A stretch of DNA of 64,000 bases. Origin: Onchocerca lupi (lineage: Eukaryota > Nematoda > Chromadorea > Rhabditida > Onchocercidae). This document shows, one piece after another, positions 11,501-25,366 of this stretch; within the stretch, counting starts at the first letter, position 1, and each line of letters opens with the position of its first letter. A program made the translations under genes and the position numbers. The DNA lies in the NCBI GenBank assembly GCA_028564675.1, contig JAOVVO010000185.1, positions 58,834-122,833 of the forward strand, in the 5' to 3' direction. Below the pieces are notes generated by a model. That model saw only the letters and a program-made list of their open reading frames with translations, was not told the origin of the DNA and ran no database searches.

Positions 11501-14500
11501 TCGTTGACAGATAATGAGCCAACCGATTGACTGTCTTTGTTAGTCGGCCTTCTCTTTACATGCATTGTTTAGTTGGTACCAACAAGATTTCATAATCAGA
11601 CTTCCTGCTTCAAACAATTTTTCGCATTTCCACATTTGCGACAAAAATATCTCATTCTTATTTCTATTGAAGACAAAGAAAGGAGAAAGAAGACAAGTGA
11701 TGCCTAGTCACATCAATTCATTTATTTTAAATTTTGCTTAATTTCAAGATTTCATATTTGTTTACAGTTTTAACAATGGTACTTGAACGATTGTTGAAAA
11801 TAATCTCATTTTCTGAATGAAGTACCAACCATTTTCAAACTTTGAAATTATTTTTTTTTTTTTTAATTTCTGATTGGAAAACAATATTCTGCAAAATATA
11901 ATCTTTCACATGTTAAAGAAGTCATTTTCCAATTTTCTTAAATAAAATGAAATTAAAGTAGCATACAAATGATCATGTGTAGAAAAACGAGAAAAAATAG
12001 CATACGAATGGCATACACATGTTTTTATTCATTCTATTGAAATATTGATAATTTTTTTATCATAAGAAGATATATGATATTCTAAGACTTATTTAAATAA
12101 TATAATTAATTAAGAAAGTAAGAATTGATTTATCATTCGATCATTTTTTTCAGACTACAATAAAGTAGTACAAATGATGGTTTTTTTTTTTCCAAAAGTA
12201 GCATATAATTTAGAAATTTTCGTGATTTCGTGAAAGCTTGACGGATTCAAAAATTGGTCTAGCAACGAAGAATTCTTGATGATGAACTAGTGACTCCTTA
12301 CTGCGCATAAAAATCGATATTTGCTTTTTCAAATGGTTTAATTGATGGATTGATTTTTTTTTCTCTTCTTTTAACTGTTAGACTAATTTCTCTTCCGTTA
12401 TTTGGTTGAGAGAGGTCAAATTTCGGCATGGTAAATAGGCAAATTAACCAGCTTGATGAAGTCGTTTCCACAGTAAACTTAGTACGTATTATCCGTTTGA
12501 AATATCATTCATTACTTATAGGTCGATGAGACGATGAGTGAAGATATATTTAATTGAAAATATCCATTCGATACAAAAAATAATTTATTTCAAAATTAAT
12601 TCTAATACTGAACAATTGGCTGCAAGTTCATCTCTAGCACTAAATTCTTTCAACTCAATGTATTCAGATTTCAAACATTAAATTTCTCTCAACTGATATT
12701 TCAACAGTATTAGATGCATTTTTGTGAGACATATTGTGCAGTTTATTGAAATTTTTGAAGTTAGACATGAAGTCTTGGAAATTCACTTCTACTTAAATTT
12801 TTCTTGATAGTTTGAAAATAATATGCATATGCTGTCTATTGAAATTTATTCTCACTCTCTGAATAACAATGATGATACCAATGAATAATTACCATATATT
12901 ATTGATTGACTGATGTGAATTCCATGATTACATGATGGATGTCATAGAATAAAATTTTTGAATAATCATCCTGATCATCCAAGACCAATTTGAGTTGTTT
13001 ACCATGCCAGATTGTCATATTTTCTCATTTTTCATCTTCTTTTTCCCAAAACTTCTTGTTCAGAGATATATTCCTAACTACAAGATATGAAGTATAAATA
13101 TTATTTTGTCATGTAATCTAAATTAAATATAAATTTAGACTGAAAATGAATATTATTAGAACTGAATATTACTTTCTTCTCTTTTCTTTTATCATTTCAA
13201 GAATCCATAAATCCATCTCGGCAACTGAAACTGGTTACTTGCAATTAAATTTTGATGAGAGAATTTTACAATAATAATATTTCATTGAATTTTAATCGGT
13301 GATATTCGCTTGAATAGTACGATTTTTGCTTTTGCTTTGTGTATAAATTCTTTCATTCTTATCAGTTTATGCAGGAACATGGAAAAACCAGTCGTGATTG
13401 TAAAAGGAAGCTGATGATAAGCTGATTTAAGATAGATCATCCCCTTGTCATGCATAATTTGATCATCTAATTCGCAGTATGACTAAACTGGTTCGACAGC
13501 TTTTCCATTCCTGCGAAAGGAATTTTTTTGAGAGTTTTTTCCATACGGACGTCATTAAATTTCGAAATTCTATTTTTAGATCAATCTTTTACAAAAAAAA
13601 AAAAAAAAAAACTTTCTTCCAAAAAAAGTTTTTAGCTGTTGTATGACAATTTCAATTGTTCTGCACTGCTTTTTTCCAATTTTTAAAATAAATCTTATCG
13701 CTAAATTTTCTGTCGCAAAAATACCATTTGATCAAAATCTCTACATAACAGACTGTTTTTTGAAAATATTAAATGCAATTGTATTATCTCATCTGAGAGT
13801 TATTTCAATGCAAATAATTCCTTTCAAGAATAATTTTTTGACTTAATTTTGCAAAATTAAAAAAAGTAATAAATTTAAAAATAAAGTAATTAGTGCAAAG
13901 AATTCGATTTTCTATTATTAATGTTTTTCATAGCGTTAATAGTGTGAAATAGTATTTAATATTTTTTTAATAAAAAAAGTCAAAACGAATTTTACTTCCT
14001 GATCGATTTTTAGGGAAAAAAAAGATGGATTCAAACATTATAATTTCAGCATTTATCTTACAGTTTACTACCTACAAGATGCATTCATCAAATTCGAAAT
14101 TGCTCTAACGAAACCTTCATTTCCTGTTTGATTTGTATGTATCTCGAAATTCAATGTTTAGTTTGTTAAGAGCTTATCAATTGAATATATTTGGTATCAT
14201 TCATATGAATCTTGTCCGTAATTAGATTTGGTCAGCTGTCATCTTTCCACTTGAAATTACTGATCCATGAAAAGAGTAAATATCGTGAATAAGGAAGACT
14301 TATCATTTCACTAAAGATAATCTTCATTTCATAAATTTATCGACTTTTGGTCTCTAATCCTTCAGCTTTTTCATTTATTACTTTTGAAACTTTTCATTTG
14401 AATCGTAATTACGTCGTAATTCTCGGAAATTATTCACTTTTTCTATCCACTTGTCCGCCATAAATGGGGCATTAACTTAATTCGTTGTACATTTTAGATT

Positions 14501-17500
14501 TTCATAATCTTTGTCCGAATTTTGCAGTTTTTACTTTTTTTAGAAAAAATTTTTTCAAGAGAAAATCGATAACTACCTTAAATATTGAATTTTTCTCATA
14601 AGTGCCGAACCAAACTGTATTGATGAGATATGAAAACGATTTAAAAGAATTATTATAAAATAAATTCGATCTTAAATATACTTACTATCTCTTCTCTTCG
14701 ATTGTAAATGTGAAATTAAAATTGATGGAAAATAAATTTAAGCAGTACTATCTCTTTAAATGTATTGTATATTAATATCATAATATATTTCACAGAAGTG
14801 TATTTTACTGACTCAAATTCATTCAGCAACTTGTTAATTTGGCTTGCAAATTTCTGTCGATTTTCACATTTTTTCAAAAAAAAAAAAAAAAAAAGTAAGA
14901 ATAAATAAAAATCCTTTGTTTATACACCTGAAATATTTCCACGAATTGTGTTACTATTTTTGTGTCAAAAAGTAGCTTCGGAAGTTTTTGACAGTGAATA
15001 ATTTCGTTTCAGGACAATGTCTGATCCGATTCGAAACTCAGTAAATATTTCATTTCATTTACTGCCTTCAGTTTTCTAACTATTTCAGCAACTAGTTTTT
15101 TTTGGATATTTATACTGTAAGTATCTTGATTCAGCAACAATTGTCAAAACTCTTAGCGCCTTCTTTTAATAGTTTTGTTTTACACCTTATACGAGAAAAA
15201 CTTTTCTTGTTTACCTGTATTAGAATTATTCAAGTGGGATTTTAAATTAACACTGAGCAAGAATTATCGATCTTTTTCAACTGGGAAGAATTTAAAATCA
15301 TAATTTAAACGACCCACAATTAGGAAATCAGCTTTTTATCTTTCGATTTCTATGACCTTATGCTCAAGATTATGGAGAAATGAGTATGGTTTTTGGTCTA
15401 ATGATGAAGAAAATCATTATTGATCGATATTTCGTGAAATGTCAAGCAATAGTGAGCAAATGTCAAATTGTACTGTTACTATATACGTCGACGAAATGGA
15501 TAATCATAATGTGATATCTTCGAATCTGTTTGATAACGTCGTTTAATATCCCTGATTGCAGTTGTGTATAGAAAGAATTCATGGAATGTGTTTTGATTGA
15601 TTGATTCAGTTTTTCAAAAATTCATTGTTCATCTAAATTTTGATGTAATTCAACATTCTTTTTAAATATATTATAATCAATCAATCAAAAATTGAACCAA
15701 TCTTTAGAAGTTTTAAAGATTTTTCGCAATATTTTTCGCAGCTTCTAGAAAGTTCCTGCTAGTTCTTTGCTTGCTACATTATATATTTTCTGTTGTATTA
15801 ATTCGCAACTTTCATAGTTTTCAGGTAGTGTCTACTTGAATTTATGATTGCTACATCAATCTTCATTTGTTTGTTGCGTGCGAAATTTAAAATTAAATAC
15901 ATCAAAACTTATTCGTCTTACTTTACTTTCTATTTTTTTCTCGATTTTCCTTTCACTGAAGACAGTATTGACGAACTGTACGTCATCTATCATCCGTGAA
16001 ATTCTTCAGAAACACGTCTTCCAGATGAACTTTTCATGAAAGTTCAAAACAATTCTAGAACAAATGCATTAATATTGCTTATTTGATTTTGTTCAGTAAA
16101 ATAGCTACAAACTATGAGAGTTTTTCCTTTTATAACGGATCTTTTTTTTTTTTTATTTTTCAAGAGATAAAGAATGAAACTACATTTTTAAAGTATTCGC
16201 ATCATTGCTTCCTAAAATGGTCCGTTAATAGAACTGGTATTTAATGGAATATATATTTCATTCCAGTTTCGCATTACGAATTTTTTGTTTTTCTGCAACC
16301 ACCGATTTATCCAGTCATTTTGAATTCATTTAATAGCTTCAATACTTTCAAAGCATTTGAAGTGATTAACATTTACAACAAGTAAGTCTTATACGAGTTT
16401 TTCTGGTCCAAGGAAATTTTGCATCAAAAGTTATCTGTCCCGCTAGATTTGCATCAAACTTCTGTTTTTCAGATTGGATACATTCAGATCAGAAAAGTTC
16501 AAATGAGCTCATTAAGCATAGAAAATTCAAATTTTGTAATGGCCAAAAATTATAATTTGGGTGATTTTTTAATAAACTTAATATAATTCCATTGCAATTT
16601 TAATAAACATGACTTTGAGATATAAATATTAAAATGACGAACTTTTATGGATTTAAAAATAATCCATTATTTATGGTTACTGTTTTTGGCGAAATACTAA
16701 GTTCTCTCTAATTTTAATGAATTTCTGAATCTTAAGCAAACATTTACTTCCTTGTATGCCCGAGTGATTCATTTTTTCCGTTCATTGTGTCCAGCATTGA
16801 AGTTTTCATCTCTACTCCTAGTAATTAATCTTCATCAATTACCATATGAATTGACTGGAAAAAAAAACAAAAATTTTTTTTTTGATAACTGTTTAGAAAA
16901 GAAATAAAAATGCACTAAAAAAACTTTTCTCTAAATTTTCAAGAGAAAAAAGGCTTTAATGTAGCATTCTTAAATTTAGCATTTTCATTTAAATTTGAAG
17001 GGTTTCGTTTAAAATTTCTAAACTTGCTGAAGTATTTTTGAAATTTCACTGATTTCGATGCGTAACCGTTGATTAGAAAGTGCGCTACATTATAATATAA
17101 TAAATTAGAAGGCATGAAATGATGGAAGATAAATTTCTGAACTATTTTTCAATTGCATACATCATTGATTACAATTACAGCTACATTTTACAGTAAAAAT
17201 GGCTCATTTTACTAATTCAGTGATTTTTACTAAAAATTAATGTTTGAACAAACAAGTTTGCAAAACTTCAAAAAAATGTCTAAACGTTAGGCATAGTTTT
17301 TTTTTTAATTTGAATGCAACAATGAGCAAAACTAATCAGTTTTCATAATTAATGATCAATTTATTTCCGCTCAGATGGTCAATTTTAAAAAGAAATCTAA
17401 TTTTAATACTGATGGCAGGAACTTTTCATCGCAGCAATTTGCGATAAAATGCTTGTCATATTCCGTTCGCTCACTTCATTCATTCAAAGCTAATAGTGAT

Positions 17501-20500
17501 AATTACTAGTAACTGCAGTATTGATAGTGATGGTGGCCTCTGACCTGATGTTGAAGTATAAGCTTTCTAAATTTGACAACTGACATTCTCGAATAGGGAA
17601 GGGATAGGAGGAACATCATACTGCATTCCTGTTACAAGGTGGTTTATCAACAGATTTTTGTTTATATTTTACTTGTATTTATTCAATTTTTGATTTTATC
17701 AAAAGAATTCAACGATTTATTTTTTTCTATGTGCGAATTTCAAATTTTTTCAGAAGCCAAAATTTTCAAAGAGAACTTGGTTTTTCAATAAATGACATAC
17801 ATTTCTTGCTTGACCTTAATTGCCTTATTTTGAATCTAACAACTTTTATTTTTGTTTATACTTTGTTATTACAAATTAAAACTGAAAGTAATATTATATG
17901 ATAAATTAGCTACGTAACCTCTAATTGACCCTAATTATTGAAATTTAGGACAGAAGTTTATTTGCTTCAAATTGTTAGTTTTTTTCAGACTATAACTTTC
18001 TACTAATAGCAAATCTCCACGAAAGAATACTGCATAACAAAAGACTAGACTTGCTATTGATTACTTTCAATGTCACATCTGTCAAAAAAATATTTTTTAC
18101 GGGACTGAAATCTATAAGGAAGTTTTGTAACTTTCAGTTACTCAGCAATGATTAACAGCTGATAATACTTGAATACCATCACCGTAACATAGGCGTGAAC
18201 TGATAGGTTAACGGTGCCAATGTGTTTTGAAAGTTCAAAAAAGGGAATTCATTTATTCTTCCTCATTGCCCTTCTTCACTTACCTGTCTGCCCACATTTG
18301 AAAGTGTTCTCCTACTACAACTATATAATATTCGGTTTTTTAATCGATAAATGACTAAAAAATTAGTGATATTTAATTTAAAAAATTACTGATGCTGGTA
18401 TTTTATTGATAATTAGTGATATCAATTGGAGGTATAATCAACAATAGACCTGTTAAAAATTATGGACCGTAATTTATTTCTACTGCTGCGATAACAGAGG
18501 ATTGTAACGTGTACATAGAAACGAAGATTAAGGAAGAATATCCATTTATAATATGCTAAATGACGAAAAAAGAAAATGACTGTTAGGCGTAAACTGTCGT
18601 TATTCAGAAGTAAATTATTCATAGATCAAATTTTGATGATAGTATAACAGTTGTAGGAAAGAAATCAATCCAGCAGGAATATTCTGATATCTTGATGATG
18701 AACGAACACATGGAGAATAGAAGATGAAACAATGTCACATTAAGCATTTGAAAAATGAATTGTATTTTTCAGTTCGTTTTGCTAAAAGCTGTTTACAAAT
18801 AGACGACCTTGAAAAAATATACCTTTCTCCCTCCATCTCCTTTCATTGTTTCCCACATGGTCTTTGCGAAAGGTCATCGTTTGCCTCTGATTTCGTTGTT
18901 ATTACCTGTCTGTTTGCGAAGTAACGTTTCACTCGTAGTAAGTCATTCAGTTTTGTTGTATAATTATATTTTACATATGTTTAAAGAAAATCCATTCAGT
19001 TCATATCTGAAGTGTCCTCAAGAATTGTAAAATTGCCATCTCAATGGCTTCTTTAGCATTCTTCCCATCTTTCTCATACTAATCTCATTTGTTCATTGAC
19101 AGATAAATTTCACAACTGATCAGCACGATTAGTTTTTTTTTTCACTGTTATTTCTTAATATTTTGATGAAAACTAGAAAGTTTTTAATAGAAACTTAGAT
19201 ATTAAACAGTTTGATGTAATGAATCATGCAAGGCTATATAAGGACAGAAACCCATTTTTGAGAAAAATCTGATTCGCTGTTGGGATACAGTAACCTTCAA
19301 TATCCATTCGCTGAATGACGGAATAACCGGAAGTCATGTTAATCTTCATCACATCTATCGACAAGACAGGAAAGACAGGAACTCTTCACATGTTGATCTT
19401 TGAAAATTTAGTTCTAATAGGCTTGCTGTGGAACTATAACCTCTACTAGTGATCTCCGGTATAGATGAATAGTTGATAAAGCTCATAAGTTCAACATCTT
19501 TTTACTGAGTGGCATAAGTTTATGAATAGCCTTACTTTCTCGAGATTACCCATCAAGTGTATTTGATCCATTCAACAGACAAGCTGTTACTATAGAAGTG
19601 CATTTCGAAACCTCTTTTAAGGTCATCGCAAAAAATCAATTGATATGACCCTTAATTAATGTTGTTGGCAGAAAGTGATAGATAGATGAGAGAAGAGAAG
19701 GATATGTTTATTTTGCATCTCTGTTAATCTTAAAGATTTATCTGAATTCAGCAGTATTACTTGCTCCACATTTTGTTTATCTTGCTTGTTTACGGAATGC
19801 TGAACATGAATCATAATTAGTGATAATCAATTTCAACTTCTTTGAGATAAATATTTTGCTTCAATAAGTTAACTTCAGATTCCTCTATCCGAGAAAATGG
19901 ATTGAATAATTACAGTGAAATTTTTTTTTAATGTCCCAGTCGGGACATATCACTGTTATCAGAGTTAATATTCAGTTCGTAGAAGAAATCATGCAATGAA
20001 TTTTTAATCGCTTTAAACATAAAATCAAATGTTGCTTTCAGCATCAGCATTATAATCATTGAAAAAGTGAAAGGTTAATCTCTGCTTTGGTCTTTGATTC
20101 ATGATCGATCATTTGTCCCTAAATCTTCCATTGTTATTTTTCTCGATTAATTGAATGAAACAAACCTCGACATCTCTATTCATTTCAATCCTTTTTCCTC
20201 TTTCCAAAAAGATTTTTCTTTCCAGTCACTCATTATATCTGCCCAACCGTTGCGATCATCTTTGGTAATGATTGGAAACGGCGATAAAATCTTCCCCCTA
20301 TCAAGAAAAGATGAAATATGGGAAGGATATTTCATTAAATCGTGTTTCGTACTCCCAATCACCCTAATGATCTTTCCTAATTTGATCATTATTGATTAGG
20401 AAAATCAGTAATATTGTGTTATCTTCTTATTCGATTTTCAAAATCACTTATTTCTCTGATCCGAATGCAACAATTTTCGTTTTGAAAATTTTGCATTTCA

Positions 20501-23500
20501 ATAATCGAAATGTTTTGTGCAGAAGGTTATTATGTTTGTTTTCACATTACGGAATATTGCTTGATCCATTTTGAAGCAACTATAATGATAAAAATAATAA
20601 AAGGTCAAGTATGAGATATATTTCTTATTAAATTGATAAGTAACGTCAAATTTCATAAGATATTTTAATTCCCTCAAAATTTTCTGTATTTCTCATCAAT
20701 ATATTGACCACTTTGCATCTCTGTTTTTCTTCACTTGTTCATTATCACTTGACAACTTGAAAAAAAATTACTTTTTAATTCCTTTTCATTTTTGTTTAAT
20801 GCTCAGCGCAGTAATTCAATGTGTTTATCAGTAACTAAAAAATATAAATCTTACAGAAAATATATCTTACCATTACCCATTATAATCCATTTGCAAATTT
20901 TAATTCTATTTTTTCAGCAATGTTTGAAAAAATAGAATCAAAATTCAATTCTCTTCTATGCGCCAAATTTGTCTTTCAATAAGTCATTCTATTTTTTTTG
21001 CTTATTTTTTTTACTAGCAAATATTAATTTTATGAAACAAAAAAAATACAAGAGAACTGAGAAAAGAAATAAATTTGTTAAGATATTTAGACAAATAAAA
21101 TTATTACTGAAATTACTATTTTATTATTCTATTAAAATTTGTCAAATTCTAACTAGTCATAGTTTTAGTTAATTGCATCTTTCTCAAAATATATAAATGC
21201 TACGCCGTCCAGCGGATTAGATGCTTGAATATTTAATTATGTTTAGGATTCTTCATCATAATTCAGATCCCTTAATTATGCAGGAATAGTCATTTGTCAT
21301 ATATATCTTTGTAAGGAATTCAAGCGACAAAAATGCTTGGCTCATTTCAGCTTTTCACTTGGGTCACATGCTTTCGGATTTTTATTCTTTCTCCATGAGT
21401 CAAATCTTTTCGAGAATTGATTCAATCAAAGAAATCGCAAATCAAAAATAATAAACAAAGAAAAAATAAATAAATAAATAAACAGAAACCAAAAAAAATG
21501 CAGAAGTTATTTCTTATAAATTTTCATAAATTTATCTCTCGAAATGTGTCATTCATTCTGCTTTCAAGGTTATGAAATTCGTTGGAATTCAAAGGTAAGT
21601 TATTTGGACATCTGTTCAATCCATAATGGATTTACGAGAATTCATACTGTTTCGATAATTTTTGCATCTAATTGCATCAACTTGAAATGTTTGAGTCCTA
21701 ACTGCTATCACATTCTATTCCTTTTAAAATTGCTCTTATGAAAAAAAGATAATATTTTTGTATTATTAATATGTATATATTTAGCATATGACATAAATTA
21801 TTCCCAAAAAATTATATTTATATATCGTAATGATTTATTCTTGCAAGTAGAACATGGTTCCTCATCAAATCTAAATTTTAAAATTCAAATTTCTTCGGAA
21901 ATACCAACGTTACATTTATTCATTAAAAGGAGATTTTACCCTGCAAAATTTTTTGCAATAGTTTAAGTAAAATCCAGAATTTGGCACCAAACTAAATTAA
22001 TCAGTTGCTATCAGTTGGATTCTATGATTATTTTTATCGATACTTATCTTTATGCTTTTTTTTTATGATGAGCAAATTTCTATTAAGTCAGCTCTCTCTA
22101 TTCTTAAATAATAAATATCCCATAAACAATGTTAATTTGATTTGACTCATTTTCAAGTTACAATTATATTTTTCTCTTCTGACTGTCCATATTTTTTTGC
22201 CAATACATTTTCCATGATAAAACCGTAATAATTAATTGAAGTCCATTTTGTTATAACCTAAATTTTGGGATTTCCCCGAATTTGAGGACTTATTGCTTTA
22301 AGCCGACTTTTAAAATATAGTATCACCCGCCAGAAAAATCTATTTTACAGGATCTATCTTTTAAATAAAATTAAAATTCTCAAAATTCTGGAATGAGAAA
22401 TTTTGGAGAGAGCTAAAATTTCTGCCGCTAGCGGTACCGTGGAATAATAATATTGATATTTCAATTAATGAGAGTTTGTTTATTCAGTCATTTTTGTTTA
22501 TTTACTCATAAAATGTCACCTTCTTATGTTCAATGCAAGAAAAATGGCTTTGTTCAAAATTAAGTGAAGAATGTAAATTCTATCCTAAACTTTTCGCTAA
22601 CAGTAATGTTTGTACCATTCGGAACAATCAAATGATCATCCTTGAAAGGAATAATGATGCTGTTTAATGATCATTTTTCTAGTACATTGTCATTGACACT
22701 TCTATTTATTTGTAATTCTGTCGTACTAGTTTTTCTCATGTCAAGTTTCATATTTTTCACAGTATAGCCTGGAAAATTCCTTATCACATTATTTCATCCA
22801 ATTTAAAGTTCGACTAAACGAATATGATATGGCAAAGTTTAACCAAAACTTGTATTATTCAGAATATAGAATTTTCAGATCGAATTATTATCAATTATCA
22901 AGGATTTTTTTAATACCATTGTTTCATCTTAAATCAATTTCAACACCTTTTGAATCTTGAACAATTCATAAAAACAAAACTATTACATTCTTTTCTTTTA
23001 TAGTTAACATTTTGGATAAATAAAATATTTCAGAGTATGGGAATCTTTTTGAATTTAAATTCTTTATCGTACAGCACTGATACGTAAAATTTTATAAGAA
23101 ATCTAAAATTTCAATATGAATGATACTAAATAAAACTTAATCTACTTTCTTTATTGACATTAGATCAGATTTTCAATTTTTTTTTTAATAAAATTTTTTA
23201 TGCATAAAATTAAATTCCTTTATTTTTATAATTAATAAACTACCACATTTCTTTTTTTTTTTTTTTTTTTTATAATCAATATCGATATCTAAAAAGGAGC
23301 AAATGGAAGCAATAATGAGGAGCTTTTCTTAGTTTTTTCACTTTTTTTTTCTGATATCGTAAGAAGCAACTACAAATATTGAACAACTGAAATGTAAAGT
23401 TGAGAATGAGCAAGCAAGAACAATCACTTTTTCTCAGTTCGAAGAGATTTATCAGATACATCATTCGCTTTAATCTAGAAATTCAAGCGAATAAGCAAGT

Positions 23501-25278
23501 ATAAATCATACAAACAAATAAACATTTTTTTTCGATCAAATTTCTTCAATTTCGTAAAATTGTACTCAGTAGCCGGTTCGAAACAATTTTTTCGATATGA
23601 ATGTTTGATTCGATGCACATGAGGAAGGTCGTTTTTATTCCCTGTTTTACCTACCACCGCGTCAGAAGAAAACCGGTTTCTGGACTTTATTAGTAATCAG
23701 ATCCAAAAATTCCTTTAGCAAATTAACCCATTCCAAATGTTACTGTTCCTTACCAAATGTACTCCTCCCCTTTGGCGTCATCTCATCTTACAAAGTGTTA
23801 ACAGTTATATAAAATCAAAGGACGACAAATTTTTTCTATCATTTCTCTAATCAATTCGCTTACTTTTATAAATTTTCTATGAATAATAAAAATAAAAAGC
23901 ATCTTTCGTATCGAACTCACAATTAACTATGTATATGAAGTTCCATCCGATTAATATTAATTCCGAAATTATGAATCGGATTTTTTAAAACTAATTCCAT
24001 TCTCATGCTGATTTTTTTTTTGTCCTTATTAATCTGCCAGAATCCATTTTACAATAATATTGTTACTGATTCAAAAAGTTTTTTGTAGAATAAACTCTTT
24101 TGATCTTATTATTACATGCAAAACATCTCTCTGCAATAGTGATAAGCCTATCTCCATTTCTCCATCGATGAATTTACTCAGCAAGCCTTTCTGCTAATTA
24201 AAAGATAATGTAATTAAATAATATAATTGTTATCCACATCATGTGTCCCTTGTCAGCTGCTGAATGTTTCGACTGATCATGAAACTTTATTTTTATCGAC
24301 ACATAATAAATTCTCCATTTTGAAAAACCAATTTGAAACTCGGGAAAAATTAATAAATTACTTTTTTCTTTGTCTAATGGAAAGACATTTATCAAAAAAC
24401 TTGTTTGAATTCAGTCCTTTTCTGTTTACTTCCAGAATTATGAAAATATTGAAAGAATAAGAAGTATTTGAATTGCTTGAAGATACGAGTATGAATTGCT
24501 CTTACAATCATACTGGCAATTTTTGGCTCAGATTTTTGCTGTTGTCCGGAATAACTGATCCTCAAATCTGGCACAAAACACATCAAGAAAATCATTTATA
24601 TAAATTTGCTGTCACAAATAATAAAACTTTGGAAAACATGATTCCCAGCGGCTCAAATTATTATTTTCGTTTCACTTATTAGCATCATCCAAGTATACGT
24701 AAAGGCATTTTAAGGCATACTTTTGCTTTGAAGATTTCATTTGTGATTTGATAATTCCTTTCCTGATATATTTTTCCATTCAAATGCTAACTTATTTCTT
24801 TTTCTATCTTTAATATGCTCATTTTTAAGTAATTTGTGATATGGACAGCCACTTCTGTTTTCCTTTCCGTTTCATCCATTACTGCGTCAATTCGATTAAA
24901 ATCTGTTGAATAGCATTTGCTTGGACACAGCTTTGTCTTAAATATCTGTATCATTCTTTTGCTTTTGATAATTCATATAGCAATATAAGATTATCCGTTC
25001 AGCTATTTAAAAATATTTGCAAATTTTTCGCTTTCATTCTTATCAATTGAATTACGAAAAGAAGAATCATAGTTTTGCTTCTTCTAAAATATGTTTCATT
25101 TGATTTTCATAAAAATTTTTACTTTTTTATATCTACAGAATTTGCAAATAATTTGTTGCTTTGATATGAAATGTATTTCAATCATTTAGTGATATGCATT
25201 TTTAGGAAATGCCAATTCGCAAAACGTTAATCAATTTCTTTTCACTTCAATGATATCATTTTAATTTTATAATTGCAG
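8594..25278. other. Large gene-poor stretch (about 16.7 kb)
   Basis: No gene, RNA gene or mobile element could be supported. All open frames are under about 115 codons, of low-complexity composition, without family motifs or chains of splice-compatible exons. The stretch holds many homopolymer A/T runs (for example near 11850, 13591-13610, 14877-14894, 16141-16155 and 23253-23270). A small hairpin ATGTCCC-AGTC-GGGACAT lies near 19931-19948. It may contain distal regulatory DNA or unrecognised non-coding RNAs of the flanking genes. Confidence 0.5.
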
Positions 25279-25366
25279 GGCTCTCCGATTCAAGAAATTT
25301 GTGCAAAGTGTGAGTGCAGGTGACAAATTAGGTGACAAATCCGGGAAGAAAGAAAGATTGAAAAAG
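25262..25366 (+). promoter_or_regulatory. Probable trans-splice acceptor and 5' leader of the SEA-domain gene
   Basis: A pyrimidine-rich AT stretch ends in TTGCAG at 25279, about 88 nt before the chosen ATG at 25367. No upstream coding exon is needed. This is the usual arrangement for spliced-leader addition in nematodes, but it could equally be the acceptor of a non-coding first exon. Confidence 0.4.

Noticed and set aside
19931..19948. Small hairpin ATGTCCC-AGTC-GGGACAT as a possible terminator or RNA element
   Set aside because: Rho-independent terminators do not apply in a nuclear eukaryotic genome, and a 7-bp stem alone is weak evidence.
24198..24682. Cluster of 65-77 codon frames on both strands
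   Set aside because: No compatible splice sites, no motif, composition expected of AT-rich non-coding DNA.
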